This document shows, one piece after another, positions 51,198-61,763 of a stretch of 64,000 nt of DNA. A program made the translations under genes and the position numbers. The DNA lies in the NCBI RefSeq assembly GCF_003672135.1, contig NC_039510.1, forward strand, positions 5,890,001 to 5,954,000, written 5' to 3'. The DNA is from Ooceraea biroi. Lineage: Eukaryota > Arthropoda > Insecta > Hymenoptera > Formicidae. The notes under the pieces are model-generated. The model was not told the origin of the DNA, searched no databases, and saw nothing but the letters and a program-made list of their open reading frames with translations. How positions within the stretch are numbered: position 1 is the stretch's first letter; each line of letters starts with the position of its first letter.

Positions 51198-53891
51198 TAC
51201 GTATTGGCCATTGCGACCTCCTCCAGGCCAGCACCTGAACCGCCGGAGCCGCCGACGCCCCGGCTACCTCTGTCGCAGTGGGGGGGAAGGCGTCCCCGTC
51301 CCCTCCACCAGCCGCTCTGTTGGCTCCGTTACCGGGGGGCCAATCCCCCAGCAACTTCCGGGCCACCACCTGTTGACTCGGCGGCCGGGGGAGGCACCCC
51401 CGCCGCCGGCCCACTGCTTGCTGGGGAGGGGGACGGGAGTCCCCTCCCCTCTCGCCGCCTCTTTACGGAGGCGTTTGGACAGGCATTGCTCCTTGGGGGG
51501 CTCCACGAGAGTACCCCCGACCTTTTGGCACCGTCCGTCCCCTCCTCTACCTGCATCGGGGATGGGGGCCGCGCGGGCGCGGAAGGGACCGTAGTTGTCC
51601 CCGTCGCCCCCGCCGCAGCCCCCCCACCCTTCTTCTTGCGCCCGCCCTTTTTGCTGCGGGCGCATGCCGCCCTACCGAGGCGGTGCTCCGCGGGCCTCCC
51701 CAAGTCCGCACAGAACGGGCACTGGTGAGTCGCCGCGGTGCAGTCGCGTGCTCGGTGGCCGGTGTTCGCGCACCGGTAACACCGGTCACCCCGATCCTCC
51801 TGGTTGGGGCAGCGCTGCTTCATGTGTCCCACCTCCAGGCACTTACAGCACTGGAGGGGGCGTGGCTCCAGCAGCGCTACCCCGACCCGCGTCCATCCAA
51901 TCTGGATCCGGCCCTGCCCCGCGACTTTGGATGCCGCGGTAGCCGGGTACCGGACCCAGACACGACCCAGTCCGTCCGGGCCCCTCTTGATGGGGCCCGT
52001 CTCAACGGCCGTGGGGCTGCAGCCCCCGGCCACGGCAACGGCCTCCGCCACCTCGCGAGCGGAGATCGAGTCCTCGAGACCGCGGACCGTCAACTCCGTT
52101 CGCTTGGTGGGGCGAGCCACCTTTGCCGTTCTGCCCATCAGGGTCGCACGGATCCGTTCCGCCAAGCGGTCCGCCTTCCCGTGGGCGTCCGGTCCGGGTA
52201 CCTCCAAGAGGCAACCCCCCGTGATGGCCTCCTTCATCTTTATATGGGGGATGTCAAAATCCCCCAAATTGATTGCCGCCTTGATGGCCGAGCGCCACCG
52301 CGTACTGCCCATCGGGGCAAGTGAGGGCAATCGCGGCCGATGAAGGCGGTTTCGCCACCTTCAGTGCGGCCTTGGGGGGCGGATTTGGGGGGGCAGGCTT
52401 AGCTCCGCCCCCCCTTGGTCCTGCCTTACCCCCAGAGGGTGGGGCCGAGGGGCGGGTGTTCGCCCCTTTCTTAGCGGCGCGTGCCGCTTTACGCCCCACC
52501 ACTTGGGACCACATCTCCACTTGTGGTGCCACCGGGGGGGCCAGGGAAGGAGCCGGACCGACGAGGGGCCGGGGCAGGGCGGCGGCTGGGTTGGAGTGGA
52601 CTCCTGCCCACCGCCACCCCGGCCCTTTCCCTTCCGCCGCTTCTGCCGCTGGCCTGCCCCAGGCTCTGCTGGGGCAGTTTCCGCCGTCGCGCTCCGGCCA
52701 GCCGGCTGTGGCGGGGGTTGGGGAGGACCCGTCCCCCCCCTCCGCCCGGTCGGTCCCGTCGGACGGTTGGCGGCCGGACCCAGCCGGCGGTCCAGTAGGG
52801 CCTCGACTCGCGCTATAATGCGCTCCTCGAGGCTCCCCGGACCGTCCGTACGCTCCTCTCTACGCCGCGGTGGGGCCGCTTCCGCCCTCGGCGGCGTCGG
52901 AGTTGGGGGTGGGGGCGTCCCGCCCGGATCCCTCCCTCTCGAGCCCGCACTCATGGCAGGAATGGGCGGGGCGGCGCCCTCGACGAGTCCACCCCCCCTC
53001 CCGATTCATCGGGGAACGTTCGGGGGGGATGAAATCCCTCCCTTTCCCCACGTCCCTGAGAGCCTCGCGCAACTCCTGCACCTGGCTCTTCAGGGACTCC
53101 ACCTCACGACGGAGGGCGCTGTTCTCCTGCGCCCCACCGTCGTCCATCCGGCCCATGAGCACGGCGAGGGCCGACCTCACCTCAAGGGAGGCCTCGCGGA
53201 GGGCCTTTACATAGGTCCCCTTGAGGTGACCCGAGTTTTCCGCCACCCTCCGACCGTGCTCATGCGCTCCACGATGGAGACCGCGAGGTCCGCTGACGGC
53301 GCAGTCGCCAGCTCCCCCATGCGTGCCCCCTCCGCTCGGGCCAAATCCTGAAAGGCGCCTCGCGCCAGGACGGTGCCTGGGGGGAGAGAGTCCCGGAACT
53401 CCCTCTCCTCCTGCAGCTCCATCTCCTTGCGCTGCAGCTAAAGGAGCGAGCGCTTCGCCTCAATGAGGCCGCTGTATTCCCCAGTGGTAAGGAGGCGGCC
53501 CCGTCCGCGCTTTTGCCGCTGGTTCGCCGGAAGGCTCGTGGCCGAATTCTCCGACTCCGTGTCGGAGATGGCCTCCGCAGCCTCTACCGAATGCAGCGAC
53601 GGAGTGGGCGATGTAGCCCGACTCGCCGCACTCTTCGGCGTCGCATAGCCGGACGTACCGGCCCCAGCGCCCGCGCAACTTCTTCACGACGAGAGGGGAG
53701 AGCCTATCCACTCTTGTCACGCAGGAGCGGATCTTGCCTCCCGCGGCGCCTCCTCTCTTCGAGGACATCATCGGGGAGACCGGGGTGAGAGGAGCTGCCA
53801 CATGCCCACCATCCCGTGCTGTCTACTCCCCCTCATCCCGCTCCGTCCTCGACTCCACTTTCCTGCCACCGTCCTTTGGATTGTCACTCAT
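51197..53891 (-). pseudogene. ORF1 (gag-like, CCHC), family B, degenerate
   Basis: The likely start is ATGAGTGACAAT at 53891 (MSDN), with a stop (TAG) after about 22 codons in the present sequence. Fragments in several frames follow: a K/R-rich segment and a coiled coil (ENSALRREVESLKSQVQEL) around 53120. A 333-codon open piece covers 52330-51329, with the gag segment (GCLLEVPGPDAHGKADRLAE) and knuckles CCKCLEVGHMKQRC, CYRCANTGHRARDC and CPFC-type. The expected end is the TAA of TAATG at 51197. At least five frame changes make it non-functional. Confidence 0.85.
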
Positions 53892-54831
53892 TTTGATTTT
53901 ATCCCGCCACCTTGCACGGCTCCTGCCCACCGGGGTATACCCCCACCCTCGCAAGCAAGGGGCCCCAAGTTCCCCCGGGGAGTGGGCGGATGACACGGGG
54001 AATTAACGTCCCGGCACTGGTCTCCAGCCCCTTACTAACCGCTGAGCCAGGAGAACTCCCAGCTCAGGGCTTTCGGGGGTCCCGGGCCTTCGACAACCCG
54101 GGCACCGTGCAAGGCGCCGCCACGCGGGGGGCCCCACGGACGGTACGGGTCAGCGTCGCTACAACTCGGCGCGACCTTTCCCGCCGTGGGCGCCAGCATA
54201 CCGTGTTAGATTGGGTCGAGAGTGCGGTTTTCCTCACAAGGAGGGGGGTTGTAGTCCCGCACTCCCGACCACTTCCCCCTCGGACCCCGCCTCGGAATAT
54301 GTCCGAGCGGCCCCGCTCCTCATCCCCCAGGCTCCCCCCACTCAGTCGCCTCGGACCGCGTCCAAGGGTGCAGCAACTGAGTGAGGGGGGTCCACACGGC
54401 CCCGTCTCCGTACCACGTACGGTCGTGAACCGTGTGGACAAAACCGCTCCCGTCGTATGCCGGAGCACCGGCGTGCAACGACGGGCGCGGGTGTCATCCA
54501 CCCCGGCCGAGACGGCATCCCTGCCCGACCAGGACGGAAGACAACCCCCCACTCCCCACAGTGACGGAGGGAGGATAGAAATCCTCCCCTGCGGTGCCGT
54601 GCCACCGGGCGTTTGAAGTCAGGGTCGCCGCATCCCCTACCGACGATTGGGACGGAAAAAGGTCCCTATCGGAGTCGCCGGGCTCCGTGCCCCCTCCGGA
54701 GGCTGTGCACACTTGGATCCTATCCCTAGCCCCAGGGCCTCCCAATGGTCCGAGGACCAATCGGTACCGCCGCCAAGGGTCATCGAGACAGGGAGCCCTC
54801 CCACCACGTCAAGGTGGCGCACACGGGAGAG
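53892..54831 (-). other. 5' UTR of the family B element
   Basis: About 940 bp of G+C-rich non-coding leader, conserved in the distal fragment at 16440-16895. Near the 5' end CCACC-TTGACGT-GGTGG can pair. Its loop contains the same TTGACG seen in the second 5' hairpin of family A. Short frames here are not conserved in frame between the two copies. Confidence 0.7.
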
Positions 54832-54844
54832 AACATAACCTAAC
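54832..54844 (-). repeat. Decayed telomeric junction A6/B
   Basis: AACATAACCTAAC: one unit has a C-to-A change and the last unit is shortened. It is the only mutated telomeric junction in the window. Confidence 0.85.
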
Positions 54845-55469
54845 TTTTTTTTGGGAGGAGGAACCCGTCATGGGCCCCCTCGCTCCCCTTGGGCGGGGTG
54901 CGAGGGGAGTGTGAGACTCTTACTCACTAAACCTACCTCCGTCTGCCAGCCCCGGTTGTATGGGGCGCGAGATCGGCCGAACGGCACTTCGTTCGCGCCC
55001 CACGTTGCCCGGTGTACCTCCCTAGCGCCGGTGCGCTGCCCTTTCGGGCCCTAATCCCCACCCGCGGAGTTTGGCAGACCACCGCTCCGCGGGGACCTCC
55101 CCTCTCCGTTGAGGGGAGGTTTAAGGGCGACGGCCGACACTCCCAAGTCGGCCATCGCCCACCTGTCCCCGATAATCCCCGTTGGGGGTCAAGGAGTCCA
55201 TGGACCCCTCGACGATGACGGCCCGGGCAGATGCCCCGACGACCAGTCACCCGAGCGCCCGGGCAAATGCCCCGCCGGCCACTCTGCCCCCAACAGGGGT
55301 CACGCGCCTGCGGCCCCACCTCCACCCGAGTTGGGGCCCTTCCCCGTGACTCCGGTAAGGGGTCTCCTCGACCCCCCTCCCGAGCCTCCGCCCCTGCTGC
55401 TCGCTTTCCCGCCCCGGACGCGATGAGGGGGCCGCCGGCGCCATTAAGACGCCCCGCGGCCCCCCGGCG

Positions 55470-58400
55470 TCATCCGTGGCCGGGACCCCTCCGGCCGACC
55501 CCTGGTCGGCGCTCACGCTCGGCCTCCTCCTTCCGCAGCATCACCTGCTCGCAGAAGGAGGAAACCGCCCTACAGTTCCTCTCGCTCCCGACCATCTTCC
55601 TCATGACGGTCGGGAGCGAAAGGTCCTCCCCCACGACGTCCTTCAGGACACGGCGTTCCACATCGCAGGCCGCACATTCGGCAAGGGTGTGGTCCGCCGT
55701 GTCCCTCTCCGCCCCGCAATGGTGGCAGTGCGGCCCACGCTCCTTCCCGATACGACACAGGAACTCCCCGAAGCATCCGTGTCAGGAGAGAACCTGCGTC
55801 GTCCTGTAGGTCAACGTCCCCCATCCTCGGTCCACCCACTCGCAGAGGATGGGCTGGACGGCCCCGGCGACCCTCCGGCCCGATTCGCCCGGGTCGGCGA
55901 GTCGCCGCTGCCACTTCTGCAGCACCGCCCTCCTCCCCTGGTCCCTCAGGGCCCCCTTTGCCCTGGCCGTCAGCACCACACCCCTCTACGGTAGGTCCCG
56001 CCGGCGGAGGTACGCGTTAGCGTGTCCCTCCGCCAGCAGCTCCACGGGGGGGGTGCCCGACAGGGCCAGCGCCGCTCGGTGAGAGACGGTGCGGTACGCC
56101 CTCACGACCCTCCCGGCCAGCCGCCTCTCGGCCGCCCTCACCATCTGGAGGGCCCGCCGGGAGGCCGTGAGGTCCCCCGCCCACACCGGCGCCCCGTACA
56201 GGGCGATCGACCGCACCGCTCCCACCAGCAAGCGGCGCACCCGCGTCTCCGGGCCCCCGAGGTTCGGGAGAAGGCGACTCAGCGCGTTGGTCGCCCCCTT
56301 CAGCCTCGGGGCCAGCCCGCCGAAGTGTTCCCCGAAGGACCAGGTGCCATCCAGGGTGAGGCCAAGATACTTCATCTTGGTCCCCACCGGGACGCTGACC
56401 CCGCCGACTCTTATCTCGGCTGGAGGCGGCAGACCCCGGCGATGGTCGAAAAAGAACATCGCCTGGGTCTTCTGCGGCGCCACCTCCAGCCCAGCCTCCC
56501 TAATGGCGCGGACCACCATCGCCACCGCCAACTCCGCCAGGCCGGACGCCTCCCCCCAGCTCGGACCCTCGGCCATCACGCAGGTGTCGTCGGCGTAACA
56601 CCTCACGTGACAGCCGGGCGGCAGAAGGACGCGCGTGACTCGCTCGTACGCGAGCCTCCACAGGTGCAGTCCCCGGACCGACTCCTGTGGCACGCCGCGC
56701 TCCACCTCGCGGGTCCTGGTGCGCCCGTCCCGGTCGACCCACTCGAGCGACCTGCCCCGGAAGTACTCCAGGATCACCCTCGCGAGGTAGGGAGGGAGGA
56801 GCTGCGTGCGCATCTCTTCCACTATCACTCCCCAAGGGAGGGAGTTGAAGGCGTTCACTATGTCTAGCGACACCGCCACCACAACTCCCCCCCTCGAGAC
56901 AGCGGCCTCCGTGAGGGCCCTCACGCTCAACACGGCGTGCACCGTGGAGCGGCCCTCCCGGAAGCCGAACTGTCTCTCCTCCTCACCCGGAGCACCTCCG
57001 GGGAGGTGCCGGACGAGACGGCCCGCTATCACCCGCTCGAACAGCTTGCCGATCTCGTCCAGCAAGCATATCGGCCGGAACTTGCGCACCGCCGCCACGT
57101 CTCCTCCGCCGCCCTTCGGGATGAGGACCAACTTGGCCCTTTTCCAAGCCGCGGGGAAGCGTCCCTCCGCCAGGCACGGCTCGAAGAGCGCCCTCACCCT
57201 TGGGGCCAGGACCTCCATTGCGAGGGCCCAGACCTTGCTGGGAATCCCGTCCGGCCCCGCAGCCGGCGCAGGATCCCCGCCCACTCCTCCGGACCGATCC
57301 CCGGTATCTCCTGGGGCCGCTCGGAGGTCATCCACTCCGGGGGTCCCGGGCACCCGCCTCCCGCCGGGAAGAGGGTGTCCAGGACCCCGCGCAGCTCCAG
57401 GGCATCCATCTCCTCCGTCTCTGGGGGCGTCCATTGCCGCAACTTGCCCATTACGAGCCGGTACGGACGCCCCCAGGGATCGCCCTCTACGGACCGGAGG
57501 AGCTCCTCCCAGGCCCTCGCCTTGGCGTCCCTGATCGCCGCCCTCAGGGAGCTCCGTCTCTCCTAGAGCTCCCTGTAGCGCGCGTCCACCTCCGCCGCCG
57601 TCCCCCGGCGACGGGCGCGGGAGAAGCAGCGCCAGGCGCGCCGCAGCTCCGCCAATCCCGCGCTCCACCAGTAGGTGGGCCGTCGTCGAGGCCGGCCGGC
57701 CCGGGGCATCGCAAAGTCGCACTCCTGCGTCACGATGTCCCCGATCCAGCCGGCCTCCTCCTCCACCGTTCCCTCCGGCCTTTCCGGCCACGTGGACGCG
57801 AGCAGGGCGGCGACCAGTCTGTTGCCAGACAGCCCCTTGAGCGTCCATCTCCGCGGTCAGGGTCCGCCCGTCCCCCGTTGGCGGGGGGCGGAGCCCGAGG
57901 GCGGAGACACCACCATAGATATGTATCTATGGTCTGACAGCGTCTCCACCCCCGACAACACTCGACACCCCGACACCCGACGCGCGAGGGCCGGGGATGC
58001 CCAGGTCAGATCGACCACGGACTCCCCCGCCCACCGCACGCAGGTGCTGTCCGAGCCCTCGTTCAACAACTGCAGGCCCAGACCCGCCGCCCAGTCCGCC
58101 AGAGCTCCACCCTTCGCGTCCGGCTGCCGGGAACCCCAGAGCGCGGACTTCGCATTGAAGTCCCCGGCGACCAACAGCAGGCCGCGGGGGTGCCGAACTA
58201 TGCGCCCCCCCCCCCAGCCTGTTCAGGAACCCCTCGTACTCGGCGAGACTCAGGCTCGGGGACACGTAGACCCCGACCACGGTGATGCCTCCCCACTGCG
58301 CCGCCACGAACTCCCCCCCGACCCCCACCACTCGGAGGGGAAGGGAGCCCGCGGCGTCGCCGCGAACGATCGCGACGAGACTCCCCCCGCCGACAGCCCA

Positions 58401-58537
58401 ACTAGGGCTGTCCGCGGGGGGCCTGAAAGGCTCCGCTGCGATTCCCAACGCATAACCGCGCTCCGCCAGGCTCTGAAGGAAAAGATCCTGAGCCCGGCGG
58501 GCGGGTTAAGGTTGGCCTGGAGGACCTGGCCCGCCAT
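55470..58537 (-). pseudogene. ORF2 (endonuclease-RT), copy A6, degenerate
   Basis: TAATG start at 58537. Endonuclease and RT motifs are recognisable (GDFNAK, APGPDGIP-equivalent region partly deleted, SLDIVNAF, CYADD, C-terminal knuckle). Lesions include stops at 57565-57563 (CAG to TAG) and 55784-55782 (GGA to TGA), a poly-C expansion near 58205, and the 16-bp deletion that removes most of APGPDGIP. GVPQGS reads GVPQES. The copy is inactive. Confidence 0.9.
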
Positions 58538-61009
58538 TACTCCACGTCCATGGCGGGCTCCTCCAGGCCCCTCCCATCTTCGTCGCCCTTTGCCTCCGCC
58601 TTCTTCCTGCCCATCGAGCGGGTCACCCGCTGGGGCCTCGGCTCCTCCTTCCGCGGAGGAGCCGGCCCTCCTTTGTCCCCATCGGCAGGCGCCGGCTCCG
58701 GCGCCGCGCCCACCGACGAGGCCGCCCGACTAGTAGCCGGAGAGGCGACCCTTTGCTGGCGGGGAGCGGCCTCCGTCGGCCGCGCCCCTCCCCGGGCCGC
58801 CGTCTCCGACCCCCTTTGCACCCTACTTTTCTCTCCCTTGGTGGGCGGAGCACAGGCCGCACCTCCCAGCCTGTGGTCCGCCCTCCTGCCGAGACCCGTG
58901 TACAGGGGGCACTTCGGGTCAGCGGCGCATCCGCGCGCCCGATGACCCGCTGCGCCACACCTGTAGCACAGGTCTCGGCGGTCCTCTCGACTGGGGCACG
59001 TCGCTTGCACGTGCCCCTTCGCCAGACACTTGTAGCACATCAGTGGCCTGGGCTCCAGTACGCTTACTGGTGCCCAGGCCCAGCCTACCCTGATCCTGCC
59101 TAGTTGGGCGACCTTTCCGCCGGCCTGCGCAGGAAGCCGGATGCAAGAGGTCCCCAGACCGTCCGGGGACCTCTGGATCGGCCCTGTCTCGACGTCTCGG
59201 GGGTCGCAGCCTCCCGCGGCTGCGACCGCCCGAGCCACCGACTCTTCCGTAGCCGCGTCGTCCAGCCGTCGGACGCGCAGTTCCGCCTTCTTGAGGGGTC
59301 GGGTGACCCTGACCCCCGACCCCTCGAACACCCTCTCCAGGCGGGAGGCCAGCTCGTCCGCCTTGGTGGCGGACTCCGGCCCCGGGATCTCGTAACTCAG
59401 GACCCTGCTCACTTGCGGCGCGGCGATCCCCAGGGCGTCGATGTCGACGCCCTTCTGCGTCTTATCAACGGCCCCCTTGTAGTCGCCATCGGCTGCCGTG
59501 ATGACCACGGCCGCCGTCTTGGGCGACTTAGGGGGCTTCGGCCCCTTCGCGCCGAGTCGACCGCCGGGCGGGGAGGGTTTGCCCGTCGCGGGTTTACCCC
59601 CCAGCTGGCCCCTCTACCTGTGACGGGTTTGCCCGGCATGAGTTTGCCCTTACCCGCAGGGGCCGGTGGGTGGGCAGTTGACCTCGCGGCCCTCCTGCCC
59701 ACCACCTTCGACCACGGCTGCTCCTCCTCGCTGGCTGGGACCCGGCTAGCCGGGCCAGCCACCGCCGAACTGGAACTCTGCTCTGCCGGAGGGGGGTTAA
59801 GGGCGGGCGGGGCTCCGCTCGCCCCACCACCCCCCTTCTTGCCTTTCTTCTTCTTCTTCGCCGTCTCGTCGTCGCCTGGCTCCTCCGGTCCTGCTTGGGG
59901 AGACGGCTCAGCTCCCTCTCTCACGCCGCGCCTAACCAGGGGTGCCACCGCCTCCGCGACGATCCGCGAGACCATGGTCCCCATGGAGGCCATAATTCTG
60001 GCCTCCATGGCGACCAGGGGGTCCTCCCTTTCAGCTGGAGGACCTCCCCCCTTCTGCGGGGTGGTCTCGGTCCGGAGTCCTGCCTCCGACGTCGCCGGGC
60101 TCCACGGCGGAGTCACCAACCTCCGCCCCCTGACGCGCAGGACAGGGGAGTCAGCCACCTGCTGGCTTTCCCCCCCGTCCCCCGCGGTCGCCCGTCCCAT
60201 GAGGGAGATTGTGTCCCTCAGTTCGCGTACCTGCGACTTGAGGGACTCCACCTCCCCCCTCAGGGCGGCGTTCTCCTTGCTGAGAGAAGGAGATTCGGCG
60301 ACCCTCCTCTCAGCATTGACGGTGAGCGCCGCCCTGATGCCCGCCGCGGCCTCCTTCAGGGCCCTGACTTACGGGCCCTGAAGGTGGCCCGAGTTCCTGG
60401 CGACCCTCACCACGGTCTCGAGGTCTACCATCACCCGAGCCGTGATGTCGGGCGACGGGCACTCCCGAAACCGCTCCACATGGACTTCCCAGGAGTCGCG
60501 CTCCCTCTTGTCGGCTGGCGACGGAATGGAGGCGAGGACTTCCTTCTCCCGCTCCTACTCCCTCGACAGCCGCTCCTCCTCCCTGGCGGCGCGCTTGGCC
60601 TCGCCAGCCTGACGTACTCCCCGGTGGTAGGGGGCCTCCCGCGCTTGCGCTTTCTTCCCGCCTCGCTCGCCGACGCGTCGGTGTCGACGTCCCCCGGCAG
60701 GGACATCACGTCGCACGTGGTGGAGGCAGCCGAGTCCCGGGAACTGTCCCGGCTAGCCCGACCGGCCCGACTGCCCGATCGCGCGCTCGACCCACCCCTC
60801 CTCGCCATTTGGCGGGTCCGCGGCCGTCGCGTGCCCCCGCGGCTGCCGTCGGCCGCGGAGGAGGAGGCCACCGCCATGTCCCAGATGGCCCTCAGCGAGA
60901 TCCCCTCCTCCACGTCCGACACCAGCACCACCTCTCGAGGCGACTCCCACGCCTCCTCGTCCACGCCCTCCGGCGCCTCCGCGCCCGTCTTCCCACCCGT
61001 TTTCCCCAA
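58537..61009 (-). pseudogene. ORF1 (gag-like, CCHC), copy A6, degenerate
   Basis: The C-terminal third is open from 59508 to the natural stop at TAATG (58537) and shows the true family A C-terminus (ending EEPAMDVE), which is frameshifted away in A2. Knuckles CYKCLAKGHVQATC and CYRCGAAGHRARGC are intact. Further upstream, frames 60251-59409 and 61009-60431 carry the coiled coil and the N-terminus. The ATGGATAAT start is lost, and stops and indels occur near 60375, 60560 and 60600. Confidence 0.87.
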
Positions 61010-61749
61010 AGAAAATGCAGTATCAATAGCGCAGTGTTAAATTCTTTGGGTTCAGCCATCATGGTGTCCCCACCACAGTGGGGAACCTTCCCCCGGTAAA
61101 TTTTCCTCAATGAAGTGTGGGACAGCTGAGAGGCGGTTTTCGGGTGGCTAACCCTAGTCCCACCGAGAGCCGAAAGAGGGTGGGGTTACCGGTGAAGCCG
61201 GTCCCCGATACAAAATTTTGGGGCTTTACGTCCGGCGACGCCATGCAGGCCCCGATCCGAACGGGGTCCTACACGGCCCTGACCCGGACGGCTCCAGTGC
61301 ACTCACCACCGCCTGACAGCCACGCGGTTATGGGGAGACAATGGCCGAGTGCTCCCCCGCTCCCCCGCCCGGCACCGACGCTTCAACCCCCGCATTGGCT
61401 CCGAACCTCCGCCCGCCACCGACGGCGCCCCACCACAGGGCGCCCCCGCCGGCCCGGTCGCCAGGGGCAAGCCCCCAGCGGTCGAACCAGCGGGCTCCCA
61501 CGTTCCGCATTCGCCCCGAGACGCCGGGCGCACTGCTCGACCCCGCGGGGAGAAGAGGCCTGGTACCTGGCCGGCAACGAGCGGCACGGTCGGGGGGCTT
61601 ACTACTCCCCCCTTGGCTAGTCTGCGGGGAATATCCACAGCGGGCCGACCGGGGCCCAATCATTCATACACTCATACCGTAACTCGGGTGCCCCCGGGAA
61701 CGTCAATTCCCGTACCTGCTACACCGTAGCAGGCCCCTGAGGGGAGAGG

Positions 61750-61763
61750 AACCTAACCTAACC
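61750..61763 (-). repeat. Telomeric repeat junction D/A6
   Basis: AACCTAACCTAACC lies between the short poly(A) of the family D element and the 5' end of A6. Confidence 0.95.

Larger units (their letters stand above)
47045..54831 (-). mobile_element. Family B SART-like retrotransposon, long degenerate copy
   Basis: The poly(A) is 47045-47067 (23 nt), the 3' UTR 47068-48049 (with a tandem duplication), ORF2 48050-51197, ORF1 51197-53891 and the 5' UTR 53892-54831. Its proteins are closer to family D than to A or C. The ORFs carry stops and frameshifts. The ORF junction is TAATG. The 5' end GGCGCACACGGGAGAGAA matches the fragment at 16400-16895. On the plus strand its end is followed by a slightly decayed telomeric sequence (AACATAACCTAAC). 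Confidence 0.92.
54845..61749 (-). mobile_element. Family A SART-like retrotransposon, copy A6 (older, degenerate)
   Basis: The poly(A) is only 8 nt (54845-54852), the 3' UTR 54853-55469, ORF2 55470-58537, ORF1 58537-61009 and the 5' UTR 61010-61749. It differs from A1, A2 and A4 by scattered substitutions of roughly a few percent, in-frame stops and deletions (16 bp near 57260, 12 bp near 57640). It is useful as an outgroup: it shows which indels in A1, A2 and A4 are derived. Confidence 0.92.
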